Program-made: the position numbers and the translations under genes
Notes under the pieces: generated by a model
Told to the model about the DNA's origin: nothing
Databases searched by the model: none
What the model saw: only the letters and a program-made list of their open reading frames with translations
In this document: positions 43,861 to 51,697 of the stretch, in pieces
Layout of the letters: every line of letters begins with the position of its first letter
Numbering within the stretch: position 1 is the stretch's first letter
Origin: Thermovorax subterraneus
GTDB taxonomy: Bacteria > Bacillota > Thermosediminibacteria > Thermosediminibacterales > Thermosediminibacteraceae
Assembly: GCA_021608145.1 (NCBI GenBank)
Contig: JAKIHM010000016.1
Location: forward strand, 1-53,487
DNA length: 53,487 nt
Direction of reading: 5' to 3'

Positions 43861-43866
43861 TATAAT
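43861..43866 (+). promoter_or_regulatory. Probable -10 box for the FMN lipoprotein gene
   Basis: TATAAT about 65 nt upstream of the start codon. No good -35 is seen. A small inverted repeat, TCCTTTAGAAGGA, lies just upstream and may be an operator or a weak terminator of the preceding gene. Confidence 0.45.
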
Positions 43867-43930
43867 ATATATTAAGTAGTCCAAAGTTAAATAAATAATC
43901 AATTAAACATTTTTACAGGGGGGAAACATA

Positions 43931-44749
43931 ATGAGGAAACTGTTAGCCCTCGTGCTGGTCCTTTGCTTGGTAGTTGCCCTTGTAGCAGGTTGCAGCTCCC
44001 AAAAGAAACAGGAGGGTCAACCAAACCAGCAGCAGGAACAGCAGGGCGGCCAGCAAGAGCAGCAGGTAGCTTATAAAGACGGCACCTACTATGCTGAGGA
44101 GAAAGAATTCAGTGAACAAGGCTGGAAAGGTCTTGTGACAGTGATTGTGAAAGATGGAAAAATAACAAATGTGTTTTACGATGAAATCAATAAAGAAGGA
44201 AAGCTAAAGAGCTTTGACCCAGAATATGGTCCGAAAATGAAGGAAAAGTCCGGCACGACGCCTGTAGAAGCTTATGCTAAACTGGAACAGTCGCTAATTG
44301 ATAAGCAAAAAGCCGAAGCTGTAGATGTAGTAAGTGGAGCAACCCATACATCCGAAGCATTCAAAGCTCTAGTAGCTGAAGCCCTAAAAGGCACACCAGT
44401 CGAAGCCAAAGGCGGACTTAAGGATGGAATTTATAAAGCATCGGAAGCGAACTTTGACGATCACGGTTGGAAAGCTATGGCTGCCGTTATCGTAAAGGAT
44501 GGAAAGATTCAATCGGCTTTCTTTGATGAAATCAACAAAGAAGACGGGCATTACAAATCAGTAGATCAGGAATACGCCAAGAACATGGAAGCAAAATCCG
44601 GCCAAACTCCTGCTAAAGCAGTAGAAGCCCTCACTAAATCGCTAATCGAAAAGCAGAATGCCGACCAGGTTGACACTGTAAGCGGTGCTACCGGAACTTC
44701 GACCAAATTTAAGAACTTAATGACGGAAGCCCTTTCTCTGGCAAAATAA
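43931..44749 (+). CDS. PplA-like lipoprotein with two covalent-FMN domains
   Basis: This 272-residue protein has a lipoprotein signal with VAGC (C21) and a Gln-rich linker (about 24-46) to reach through the wall. Two FMN_bind domains (about 48-152 and 163-271) follow. Each ends in the flavin transferase target Dxx(S/T)GATxT: DVVSGATHT (132-140) and DTVSGATGT (248-256). The two domains are clearly an internal duplication. An ApbE enzyme, not in this window, would attach FMN to the threonine. Listeria PplA has the same layout and passes electrons to outside acceptors. ACAGGGGGG precedes the ATG. Confidence 0.9.
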   Translation: MRKLLALVLVLCLVVALVAGCSSQKKQEGQPNQQQEQQGGQQEQQVAYKDGTYYAEEKEFSEQGWKGLVTVIVKDGKITNVFYDEINKEGKLKSFDPEYGPKMKEKSGTTPVEAYAKLEQSLIDKQKAEAVDVVSGATHTSEAFKALVAEALKGTPVEAKGGLKDGIYKASEANFDDHGWKAMAAVIVKDGKIQSAFFDEINKEDGHYKSVDQEYAKNMEAKSGQTPAKAVEALTKSLIEKQNADQVDTVSGATGTSTKFKNLMTEALSLAK

Positions 44750-44768
44750 AGCTGGATAAAGGAATTTA

Positions 44769-44800
44769 AAAGGGCATACTTTCTGTATGCCCTTTCTTTT
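44769..44800 (+). terminator. Terminator after the FMN lipoprotein gene
   Basis: AAAGGGCATAC (44769-44779) and GTATGCCCTTT (44785-44795) form an 11-bp stem with a TTTCT loop, followed by CTTTT. Confidence 0.9.
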
Positions 44801-44872
44801 ATAATTGCTAATATCCCTTTTTTGTGTTATCTTTGTTGTTGACCATTTTTGTTAGAAAGAGTGATAGTACCC

Positions 44873-45844
44873 ATGGCATTATACGAATTTTATAATCAAA
44901 TATCAAATGAAATGGCATCATTAGAGGAAAAACTCCTGGCATCGGTTAAAACAAAGGAACCTTTTTTATGGGATGCGTTGAAAAACACTATTAAAGCCGG
45001 TGGAAAGAGAATAAGGCCAGCATTGGTCTATCTTTCCGCACGATTTGGCAATTACGATTTCAATAAAATCACACCCCTTGCCGTCGCGGTTGAATTGGTA
45101 CATACAGCTACACTCATCCACGATGACATCGTGGACGATTCTCCTTTGAGGAGAGGAATCCCCACAGTTCAGGCAGCGATAGGTAAAGATGCTGCGGTAT
45201 ATGCAGGAGATTTTGTGCTCGCAAAGGCTTTGAAAATCCTGGTCGACCACGGCGATATTGAAATTTTAAAGTCAATCTCTGGTATGCTCTATAAAATTTG
45301 CGAGGGAGAGGCGCGCCAGAAAAAAGAAGCTTTCAATATATACATAAGTTTTATTGACTATATTAGGAGGATAAGGAAAAAAACCGCCCTTCTTTTTGCC
45401 ATCAGTTGTGAACTTGGAGCAAGGGGCGCCGATGCTCCTCCTTCGACAATTTCTGCCCTGAAAAAATACGGAATGATGCTCGGAATGGCGTTTCAAGTGA
45501 CAGATGACATCCTGGATCTTACGGTGGATGAAAAAAAGAGCGGGAAACCCCTAGGAAACGACATAAAAGAAGGGGTAATTACCTTACCCCTATTATACGC
45601 CCTTAACTATAGTTCTAGAGCCTTAGAATTGCGAGAACTTTTCTCTGACCCCGCTCGATGGGACTTAAATACCATCCAACATATCATCGAAATAGTCAGA
45701 GAATCCGGAGGAATAGAATACGCCCGGCGTGTAGCCGAGCGTTATATCTCAAAATCCAAACAATATTTATCAGTCCTTTCCGATATCCCCGCCAAGAGTT
45801 CATTGCTTACACTAGCTGATTACGTCGTGAATAGATCCCGGTAG
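44873..45844 (+). CDS. Polyprenyl (heptaprenyl-type) diphosphate synthase
   Basis: This prenyl chain-lengthening enzyme of about 323 residues makes the quinone side chain. The first aspartate-rich motif is LIHDDIVDDSPLRRG and the second QVTDDILDL; GGKRIRPAL binds isopentenyl diphosphate. The start is unsure: ATG 44873 has only a weak ribosome site, and TTG 44849 or GTG 44861 are in frame. It corresponds to DmkB/HepT beside the DmkA-like gene. Its end overlaps the convergent NDH-2 gene by 33 nt. Confidence 0.88.
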   Translation: MALYEFYNQISNEMASLEEKLLASVKTKEPFLWDALKNTIKAGGKRIRPALVYLSARFGNYDFNKITPLAVAVELVHTATLIHDDIVDDSPLRRGIPTVQAAIGKDAAVYAGDFVLAKALKILVDHGDIEILKSISGMLYKICEGEARQKKEAFNIYISFIDYIRRIRKKTALLFAISCELGARGADAPPSTISALKKYGMMLGMAFQVTDDILDLTVDEKKSGKPLGNDIKEGVITLPLLYALNYSSRALELRELFSDPARWDLNTIQHIIEIVRESGGIEYARRVAERYISKSKQYLSVLSDIPAKSSLLTLADYVVNRSR

Positions 45845-47566
45845 AGCGGGTTTTCTGCCGCCTCCTCTAATTATTCTTTTCGCTACTCTGGAGATCCAAG
45901 GAATCGCCCATCTGTCAAGGCCAAACGAATGCCCCGCACCGGAGAAGCATACGGCAAGCGATACCATGAAGAACCACATGTCACCAGAACCCGAGATCAT
46001 GAAATTTAGCAGCATAAATAGCGACCCGAGAGAAGCCAGCATCGTAAATAGTCCGAGAACAAGACACGTACCGATGGCAAGTTCGCTCAACGTTATTACC
46101 GTCTGGAAGAACAGGGCGTGTGGAAAGATGAATTTCTCTACAAAACTCGCGTACCATTCCGGCGTATTGGGCCCTATCGGACTTGTCGAAGCTCCCGCCA
46201 CCAACTTATCACCCGCTGCGAGCCATCCGGAGTGCACTTTTTCAAGTCCCGACATAATCCATCGGTATCCTAAATATATCCTTAAAATAGCAAGCCAAAA
46301 AGCACTGGTGCTAACTCCTAAATTTTGTATGATGAATGACTTCCCGCGCTCTTTGTTGAAAAACTGGTGTCCGATATATTCCCTCACAAAAGTCCATCCA
46401 CCGACACCGAACAGGTAATGCATGTCAGCTAAATGTTTGATGAAGGTAGCAATCCAGCCATCGAGTTTGCGCCCCATTACTTCTGCCACGCAATACCTTT
46501 CCCCAATAGACACCATATTCCCGTGGAGGTTTAGTTTCAGGGGTTTTTTGGAGCCGCCTGAAATTTCAGCAGCAATATTGTGGGCCGCACACTCACCCGA
46601 CTGCATGGCCGATTCCACAAGGGCAGGCATTACGAAATTCTTCTCATTCACATAAAAGCTCACATCGCCTATAGCATAGATGCCATTTTCGCTGGTTTCA
46701 AGGTATTCATTTACTTTTATCCTTCCACGGCCTCCAGTCTCAAGGCCTAGCTTTTCCGCGAGCTGATTGCCCCTCACTCCACCCGTCCAGATCAGGGTAC
46801 GGGTCTTTATCTTTTCTCCGCTCTTTAAGGTAAATCCGTCCGGCTCTACGTTTACGATGGGTGAATTTAATAATAACTTAACTTTGTTTTTCTCAAGATA
46901 ATCGGTAGCCTTTTTTATGAGTTCGTCCGAAAGGGTCGGCAATATTTTCGGCAAGGCCTCCACTACCATAAGGGTAACTTCGTCGCGACTTATCCCATAT
47001 TCCCTGCATAGGTCTTCAACCCATTCCACCAACTCGCCGATCATTTCTATGCCGGTAAATCCGCCGCCGCCTACCACGAAGGTCAGGTACTCGCGCCTCT
47101 TTTCCCCATCCAATTCGTACCTAGCCTTATCGAACATCTCCTCTACTCTATGCCTAATCTTCAGTGCATCTTCGAAAGACCACAATGTGAATGCGTGCTC
47201 TTTCATTCCGGGGATACCAAAATATTCAGGCTGGCTGCCGCAGGCGAGAATCAGGTAGTCAAAGGGATATTCGGCTTTTTTGCCCTTCAAGACCTTGGAC
47301 TTCACGTCCGCATCCTCGATCTCATCAACTACGAGCCTGACACCGGTCTCCTCCAGTGCCTTTTCAAGCGAATAAAGCACTCCTTCCGGTTTTACTCTGT
47401 TGCCGGCAACAAGGTGCAGCTCGGTAAGATATACCTGAAAAGGAGACCTGTTTATGAGGTAAATCTCTACGTCATCCCGCCTTGCCAAAAGCTTGTTAAG
47501 TTTTTGTGCGGCCGTAAGCCCTCCGTATCCACCCCCCAGTATAACTATCCGCTTTTTCTCAGCCAT
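45812..47566 (-). CDS. NDH-2-type NADH:quinone oxidoreductase with C-terminal membrane domain
   Basis: This 584-residue protein is a two-part fusion. Residues 1 to about 420 are a type II NADH dehydrogenase with FAD-binding VILGGGYGGLTAA, NAD-binding VVGGGGFTGIEMIGEL and GIYAIGD. Residues about 425-565 are a DoxX-like domain with four membrane helices. Ordinary NDH-2 is about 400 residues; the Ndh2 of the Listeria electron export locus also has an added membrane domain. It would move electrons from NADH into a membrane quinone. The ATG follows GGGAGGG. Confidence 0.9.
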   Translation of the reverse strand: MAEKKRIVILGGGYGGLTAAQKLNKLLARRDDVEIYLINRSPFQVYLTELHLVAGNRVKPEGVLYSLEKALEETGVRLVVDEIEDADVKSKVLKGKKAEYPFDYLILACGSQPEYFGIPGMKEHAFTLWSFEDALKIRHRVEEMFDKARYELDGEKRREYLTFVVGGGGFTGIEMIGELVEWVEDLCREYGISRDEVTLMVVEALPKILPTLSDELIKKATDYLEKNKVKLLLNSPIVNVEPDGFTLKSGEKIKTRTLIWTGGVRGNQLAEKLGLETGGRGRIKVNEYLETSENGIYAIGDVSFYVNEKNFVMPALVESAMQSGECAAHNIAAEISGGSKKPLKLNLHGNMVSIGERYCVAEVMGRKLDGWIATFIKHLADMHYLFGVGGWTFVREYIGHQFFNKERGKSFIIQNLGVSTSAFWLAILRIYLGYRWIMSGLEKVHSGWLAAGDKLVAGASTSPIGPNTPEWYASFVEKFIFPHALFFQTVITLSELAIGTCLVLGLFTMLASLGSLFMLLNFMISGSGDMWFFMVSLAVCFSGAGHSFGLDRWAIPWISRVAKRIIRGGGRKPALPGSIHDVIS

Positions 47567-47625
47567 CCGGTTTCCCTCCCAAACTCAATTTCTTATGATG
47601 ATTCAATTGTAAAAGTATGCACATC

Positions 47626-47631
47626 ATTATA
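47626..47631 (-). promoter_or_regulatory. Probable -10 box of the NDH-2 gene
   Basis: TATAAT on the minus strand about 60 nt upstream of the start. The -35 is not convincing. Confidence 0.45.
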
Positions 47632-47709
47632 ATACAATTTTTTCAGTATACTTTGCAAGAGAAAAGGAATACTTGCGCGATAAAAAATTTAAACTATACT
47701 TAAAATTGT

Positions 47710-48447
47710 TCACCTCTTCCACCGGCAAAATATCATATCAAAGGCGTCAACAGCTAAAAATATGAGCAGCCCTATCCCACCTAGGACAAGAATTCCCGAA
47801 TACATGTCGATGTAATTAACTCTCATCCACGAATCCATGATAAAATATCCCATGCCATGAGTGGTCCCGAAGTTTTCCGTAAAAAATAAAACCGAAATAG
47901 CTGTCCCGGTACTTAACCTAACAGCGGTCAGCAATTCCGGCATAGTTGCAGGCAAGATAACCTCTTTGAAAATTGTCGCATCATTTGCCCCTAAAGACTT
48001 CAGGGAATAAAACATCTCTTTGGGTATGTTTTTTACCGAATCGCGTACGGTAATAATTATTTGAAATACTGTTATAATAACTATAATGGTAATTTTTGAC
48101 GCTTCCCCAAGGCCTAATAATATCATTACTATAGGCAACAGTGCGATTTTAGGTATTGGATACGTAAAATATACGATTGGCGAAAGAAATCTGTCGACCG
48201 GGGGATAAAAACCCATCAAAAGTCCTAATATCGAACCTGCTAAAACCGACACGGCAAGACCTAATGCAATTCTGGATAAGCTGAGGGCAGCATGAATTGC
48301 AATCTTTGAAAAAAATATTTCCTTTAAATTGCAAAAGACGGCTGCCGGTGATGGTAAAATAGGATTTTTTAGCGCAACAGATCCTGCTTGCCACAATACA
48401 AAAATCAACAAAAATATAAGGACATACCGGAAAGAGTTCCTCATCAT
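47710..48447 (-). CDS. ABC transporter permease, NitT/TauT family
   Basis: This 245-residue SsuC/TauC-type permease has about six membrane segments and the cytoplasmic EAA loop [25 protein letters not shown]-like region (about 150-175). Its ATG overlaps the ATPase gene by 4 nt. It is the last gene of the ubiDAX-transporter operon. The family imports sulfonates, nitrate, aromatic acids or pyrimidine precursors; the substrate here is unknown. Confidence 0.88.
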   Translation of the reverse strand: MMRNSFRYVLIFLLIFVLWQAGSVALKNPILPSPAAVFCNLKEIFFSKIAIHAALSLSRIALGLAVSVLAGSILGLLMGFYPPVDRFLSPIVYFTYPIPKIALLPIVMILLGLGEASKITIIVIITVFQIIITVRDSVKNIPKEMFYSLKSLGANDATIFKEVILPATMPELLTAVRLSTGTAISVLFFTENFGTTHGMGYFIMDSWMRVNYIDMYSGILVLGGIGLLIFLAVDAFDMIFCRWKR

Positions 48448-49184
48448 TTTTGTATACCCTTTAATAATTTCTTTAATTTTAATTGCATGGATATATAATG
48501 CTCGGTATCCTTTACCTCTCGTTCACCAAAGAAAGGATTATCTATAGTCGTAACGATCCGACCAGGAGGCCCTGTCATGACAGTTATCTTTTTCCCCAAA
48601 TACATCGCTTCTTCGGTACTGTGAGTCACAAAAACAGTCGAAACAGAATCGCTTTTCCACACGTCTAAGAAAAGGTCCTGCATTTCCTCTCTAGTTATTG
48701 CATCAAGTGCGGAAAAGGGTTCGTCCAGCAAAAGAATATCCGGCTTCATAATGAAGGCCCTCGCTATCGCTACTCTTTGCTTCTGACCGCCACTTAATTC
48801 GCCTGGGTACCTTTTAAAAAGGCCGGAAAGGCCCACCCGGGCCAGGATATATTCGGCGTATTCCTTATCTTTTTTTTCAATCACCTTTTTCTTTACTTTC
48901 AATCCCAGCAGCGCATTTTCAAATACCCTTTTCCAGGGCAGAAGTCCATAATCCTGGAGCACAAGGCCTATCCTATGTCTTCTCGGATCTATCGGTGCAT
49001 CATTTATCAAAACTTCACCTTCGAACTTATTTATGATTCCTGCCAATACATAAAGAAGCGTGGTTTTCCCGCATCCGGAGGGGCCAATTACAGCAACTAT
49101 CCCTCCCTTTTCCACTTCCAGATTTAATCCCGAAAGTGCTTTAAATTTATCGTAATACACTCCTAGATTGCGTACTTTGATCAT
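48444..49184 (-). CDS. ABC transporter ATP-binding protein, NitT/TauT family
   Basis: This 246-residue ATPase has Walker [12 protein letters not shown] (about 34-44), Q-loop [10 protein letters not shown] typical of the NitT/TauT group, signature LSGGQKQRV, Walker [13 protein letters not shown] and the H-loop VTHSTEEA. The ATG follows GGGAG. It overlaps the permease gene, so the two are coupled. Confidence 0.93.
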   Translation of the reverse strand: MIKVRNLGVYYDKFKALSGLNLEVEKGGIVAVIGPSGCGKTTLLYVLAGIINKFEGEVLINDAPIDPRRHRIGLVLQDYGLLPWKRVFENALLGLKVKKKVIEKKDKEYAEYILARVGLSGLFKRYPGELSGGQKQRVAIARAFIMKPDILLLDEPFSALDAITREEMQDLFLDVWKSDSVSTVFVTHSTEEAMYLGKKITVMTGPPGRIVTTIDNPFFGEREVKDTEHYISMQLKLKKLLKGIQK

Positions 49185-49203
49185 ACATAACTCCCGGTCT
49201 TTT

Positions 49204-50199
49204 TTATTCTATGAATCTCCCATCCACCAGTTCTTCATACGAAAATGCTTTCTTTACAAGGCCTTTCTTCACCAACCATTCCATTACGCCGTTAAAATCC
49301 TCTTTCGAAGGAAGTCCAGCTTTCGTATATTTGGGGAGGTTAATAATTTCCTTAACATCCTGGGGGAAGCCTGCTTTTTCAATGACAATGTCTATATAAG
49401 AGGACTTTTCGTTTTGGTTGAGAAACTCTACGGCCTTATTGTATGCCCTATAAAAGGCATTTATCTCATTTTCTTTTTGTTCTATGGCTTGCTGAGAAAA
49501 CAACAATACCCCCGGATTTATACCCAATCTGTCGGTGCTCTCTATGACCTTAGCCCCATTTTTTACAGCCACCGAAGCAAGCGGGTCAGGAAGCGTCGCA
49601 GCATCGACCTTTCCGTTTTGCAACATCTCCAACCTGGCAGGAATCTGCGGGACCACCACCTTATTTACCTCATCCGGATTTAATCCGTATTTTTCCAATA
49701 TCTTATCGGTAGCATACTCTATAATGGTATTTTTTGATAAGGCAATGTCCTTGCCCTTTATCTTTTCAACCGCATCTATATTTTTCTCCTTTCCAGCCAG
49801 GAGTTTGTAAGTCCCGTTGGTCAGAGAGGTTATCTTTACCTCAAATCCCCCGTCGTTGGCAAAAGCCGCCGCGAGGATGTCAGAAACTGCCCCGTCTATT
49901 TTGCCGCTTTGAAGGGCACTATCTCTCTCCATCGCGCTCTTAAAGTGCTCAAGTTTAACCTCTACCCCTTCTTCCTGGAAATATCCCTTTGCCTCCGCTA
50001 TTATCAGAGGTATTGAATCCACATCCGGAAGAACGCCAATTACTAATGGACTGCCCGTCGTTTCCTGATTTGCCTTCTCGGAAGATGTAGACGGCTGTGA
50101 TGTGTTTGCCGGATTATTCTTTGAGCATGCGCTTAAAGAAAGCACAAGGCAAATTAAAGTGAAAACAACCACCAGTGTTTTAATTTTTTTGAAAAACAT
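49204..50199 (-). CDS. ABC transporter substrate-binding lipoprotein, SsuA/NMT1 type
   Basis: This 331-residue protein has a lipoprotein signal (LSAC, C25), a Ser/Thr/Asn-rich linker, then a type II periplasmic binding domain with [20 protein letters not shown] and [12 protein letters not shown]. Members bind small acids such as sulfonates, nitrate, aromatic carboxylates or thiamine precursors. Its start overlaps the end of ubiX by 20 nt, which ties the transporter to the ubiD-ubiA-ubiX genes. The protein is exported, so it is not the cytosolic MqnA enzyme of similar fold. Confidence 0.88.
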   Translation of the reverse strand: MFFKKIKTLVVVFTLICLVLSLSACSKNNPANTSQPSTSSEKANQETTGSPLVIGVLPDVDSIPLIIAEAKGYFQEEGVEVKLEHFKSAMERDSALQSGKIDGAVSDILAAAFANDGGFEVKITSLTNGTYKLLAGKEKNIDAVEKIKGKDIALSKNTIIEYATDKILEKYGLNPDEVNKVVVPQIPARLEMLQNGKVDAATLPDPLASVAVKNGAKVIESTDRLGINPGVLLFSQQAIEQKENEINAFYRAYNKAVEFLNQNEKSSYIDIVIEKAGFPQDVKEIINLPKYTKAGLPSKEDFNGVMEWLVKKGLVKKAFSYEELVDGRFIE

Positions 50200-50794
50200 G
50201 ATTCAACTCCACTCCCTTCCATCTATTAAATAATTTATTTTGGATGTTTAAAGCATCCAAAACTCTTCCGACTATGAAATCTACCATATCCTCAATAGTC
50301 TTTGGATTTTGATAGAATGCCGGCATGGCAGGCACTATGTGGGCACCCATTTTGCTTAGTTTCAGCATGTTTTCCAGGTGTATAGAACTCAATGGTGTTT
50401 CCCTAGGAACAATGACAATCCTTCTTTTTTCCTTTAGAAAAACGTCAGCGGCCCTTTGCAACAAATTATGGGACATCCCACCAGCTATAAACGCCAAGGT
50501 CGACATTGAACATGGTATTATGACCATTCCATCAGCCGGGAAAGATCCGCTTGCGATCGGCGCAAAAAGGTCATTTATGTCATATCTTTTAATAACTCCA
50601 CCCAGTCCTTCGTATTTGCCAAAGTGCGATATCAAACCTTCCATATCAAACCCCAGCTCATATTTTAAAACTCTTTCCCCGTTTTCGGTGATTACAAGGT
50701 GTACCTCGTTTTTCTTTTTTAAAAGTTCTTCTACCAGCCTCACGCCGTATATGCTTCCGCTTGCTCCCGTTATTCCAACTACGTACCTCGCCAT
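50180..50794 (-). CDS. ubiX: UbiX-type flavin prenyltransferase
   Basis: This 204-residue enzyme makes prenylated FMN, the cofactor of UbiD decarboxylases, from FMN and dimethylallyl phosphate. Motifs are GITGASGSIYG (8-18), VIIPCSMSTLAFIAGG and VPRETPLSSIHLENML. The C-terminal 15 or so residues extend past the usual end and overlap the next gene. GAGGTGAT precedes the ATG. In futalosine-pathway organisms a UbiX-like protein is called MqnM. Confidence 0.94.
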   Translation of the reverse strand: MARYVVGITGASGSIYGVRLVEELLKKKNEVHLVITENGERVLKYELGFDMEGLISHFGKYEGLGGVIKRYDINDLFAPIASGSFPADGMVIIPCSMSTLAFIAGGMSHNLLQRAADVFLKEKRRIVIVPRETPLSSIHLENMLKLSKMGAHIVPAMPAFYQNPKTIEDMVDFIVGRVLDALNIQNKLFNRWKGVELNHVFQKN

Positions 50795-50803
50795 CGGATC
50801 ACC

Positions 50804-51697
50804 TCATAAGATGAAAATGTCTAAGAAAGAAAATATAAAAAAGGCCACGCTGACTATCTGGTTTATATCGTAAGATGCTATGGTTACGTGCTTTAGGTTT
50901 TGAGGGGAAACCAGCTTATGCTCGGCGTAAAGAAAACATGAGATGACAAAAAGACCGGCAAGATAAAGGTAACCCATATTCATCAAAAAATAGAGGTAAA
51001 ACAAAAGACCCATAGAGATCACATGAAAAGCAGAAGATATTTTAAGTGCATTTTTTATGCCGAATTTTACCGGTATTGAATGAAGGCCGTGACTCGTATC
51101 AAAATCCACATCCTGACATCCGTATATAATATCGAAACCCGCTACCCAAAACATCACAGCAGCACCGAGAACTAAAGCCGGCCATTGTATTTCTCCAGTT
51201 ACTGCGATCCAAGCTCCCACCGGCGCTCCGCCGCAGGCAAGTCCCAGTATCACGTGGCACAGCCAGGTAAATCGCTTGGTGTACGAATATATTACGAATA
51301 AAAATATTGCAACAGGCAGCAATTTCACGCAAAGCGGGTTCAGATTGAACGCGGCTAATACCAATATTGCAAAACAAAATATCACAATCAAAAAAGCTTC
51401 GTATTCCTTTACAACTCCCCTTGGTATATGTCTTCCGGCAGTCCTCGGATTCTTTGCATCTATATCCTTGTCCACCAGGCGGTTAAGGGCATTCGCGCCA
51501 TTTCTTGCCCCTAAAAGGGCCACAATAATCCAGAAGACAACCCTTACCGGTGGAAATCCGCCAGCAGCCCAGAACATGGCAATGAGTGAAAACGGCAGGG
51601 AAAATAACGTATGAGAAAACATTACCAATTCACCGTAAGTCTTTAAACGGCCCCACAAAGAGCTAATATGCGAAACCGCATGGCCTTTAGAACCCAT
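50804..51697 (-). CDS. UbiA/MqnP-type prenyltransferase
   Basis: This membrane enzyme of about 297 residues has eight or nine segments. The first metal motif is NRLVDKDIDAKNPRTAGR (NxxxDxxxD) and the second YGCQDVDFDTSHGLHSIP. This pattern belongs to 4-hydroxybenzoate or dihydroxy-6-naphthoate prenyltransferases, distinct from the MenA-like protein at 42884. The ATG at 51697 follows AAGGTGG and overlaps the end of ubiD by 11 nt. With ubiD and ubiX beside it, MqnP of the futalosine route to menaquinone is the best guess. Confidence 0.88.
   Translation of the reverse strand: MGSKGHAVSHISSLWGRLKTYGELVMFSHTLFSLPFSLIAMFWAAGGFPPVRVVFWIIVALLGARNGANALNRLVDKDIDAKNPRTAGRHIPRGVVKEYEAFLIVIFCFAILVLAAFNLNPLCVKLLPVAIFLFVIYSYTKRFTWLCHVILGLACGGAPVGAWIAVTGEIQWPALVLGAAVMFWVAGFDIIYGCQDVDFDTSHGLHSIPVKFGIKNALKISSAFHVISMGLLFYLYFLMNMGYLYLAGLFVISCFLYAEHKLVSPQNLKHVTIASYDINQIVSVAFFIFSFLDIFIL

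Noticed and set aside
49204-50199. MqnA/MqnD futalosine enzyme
   Set aside because: The fold is related, but the protein has a lipoprotein signal and a matching ABC permease and ATPase, so it is a transporter component.
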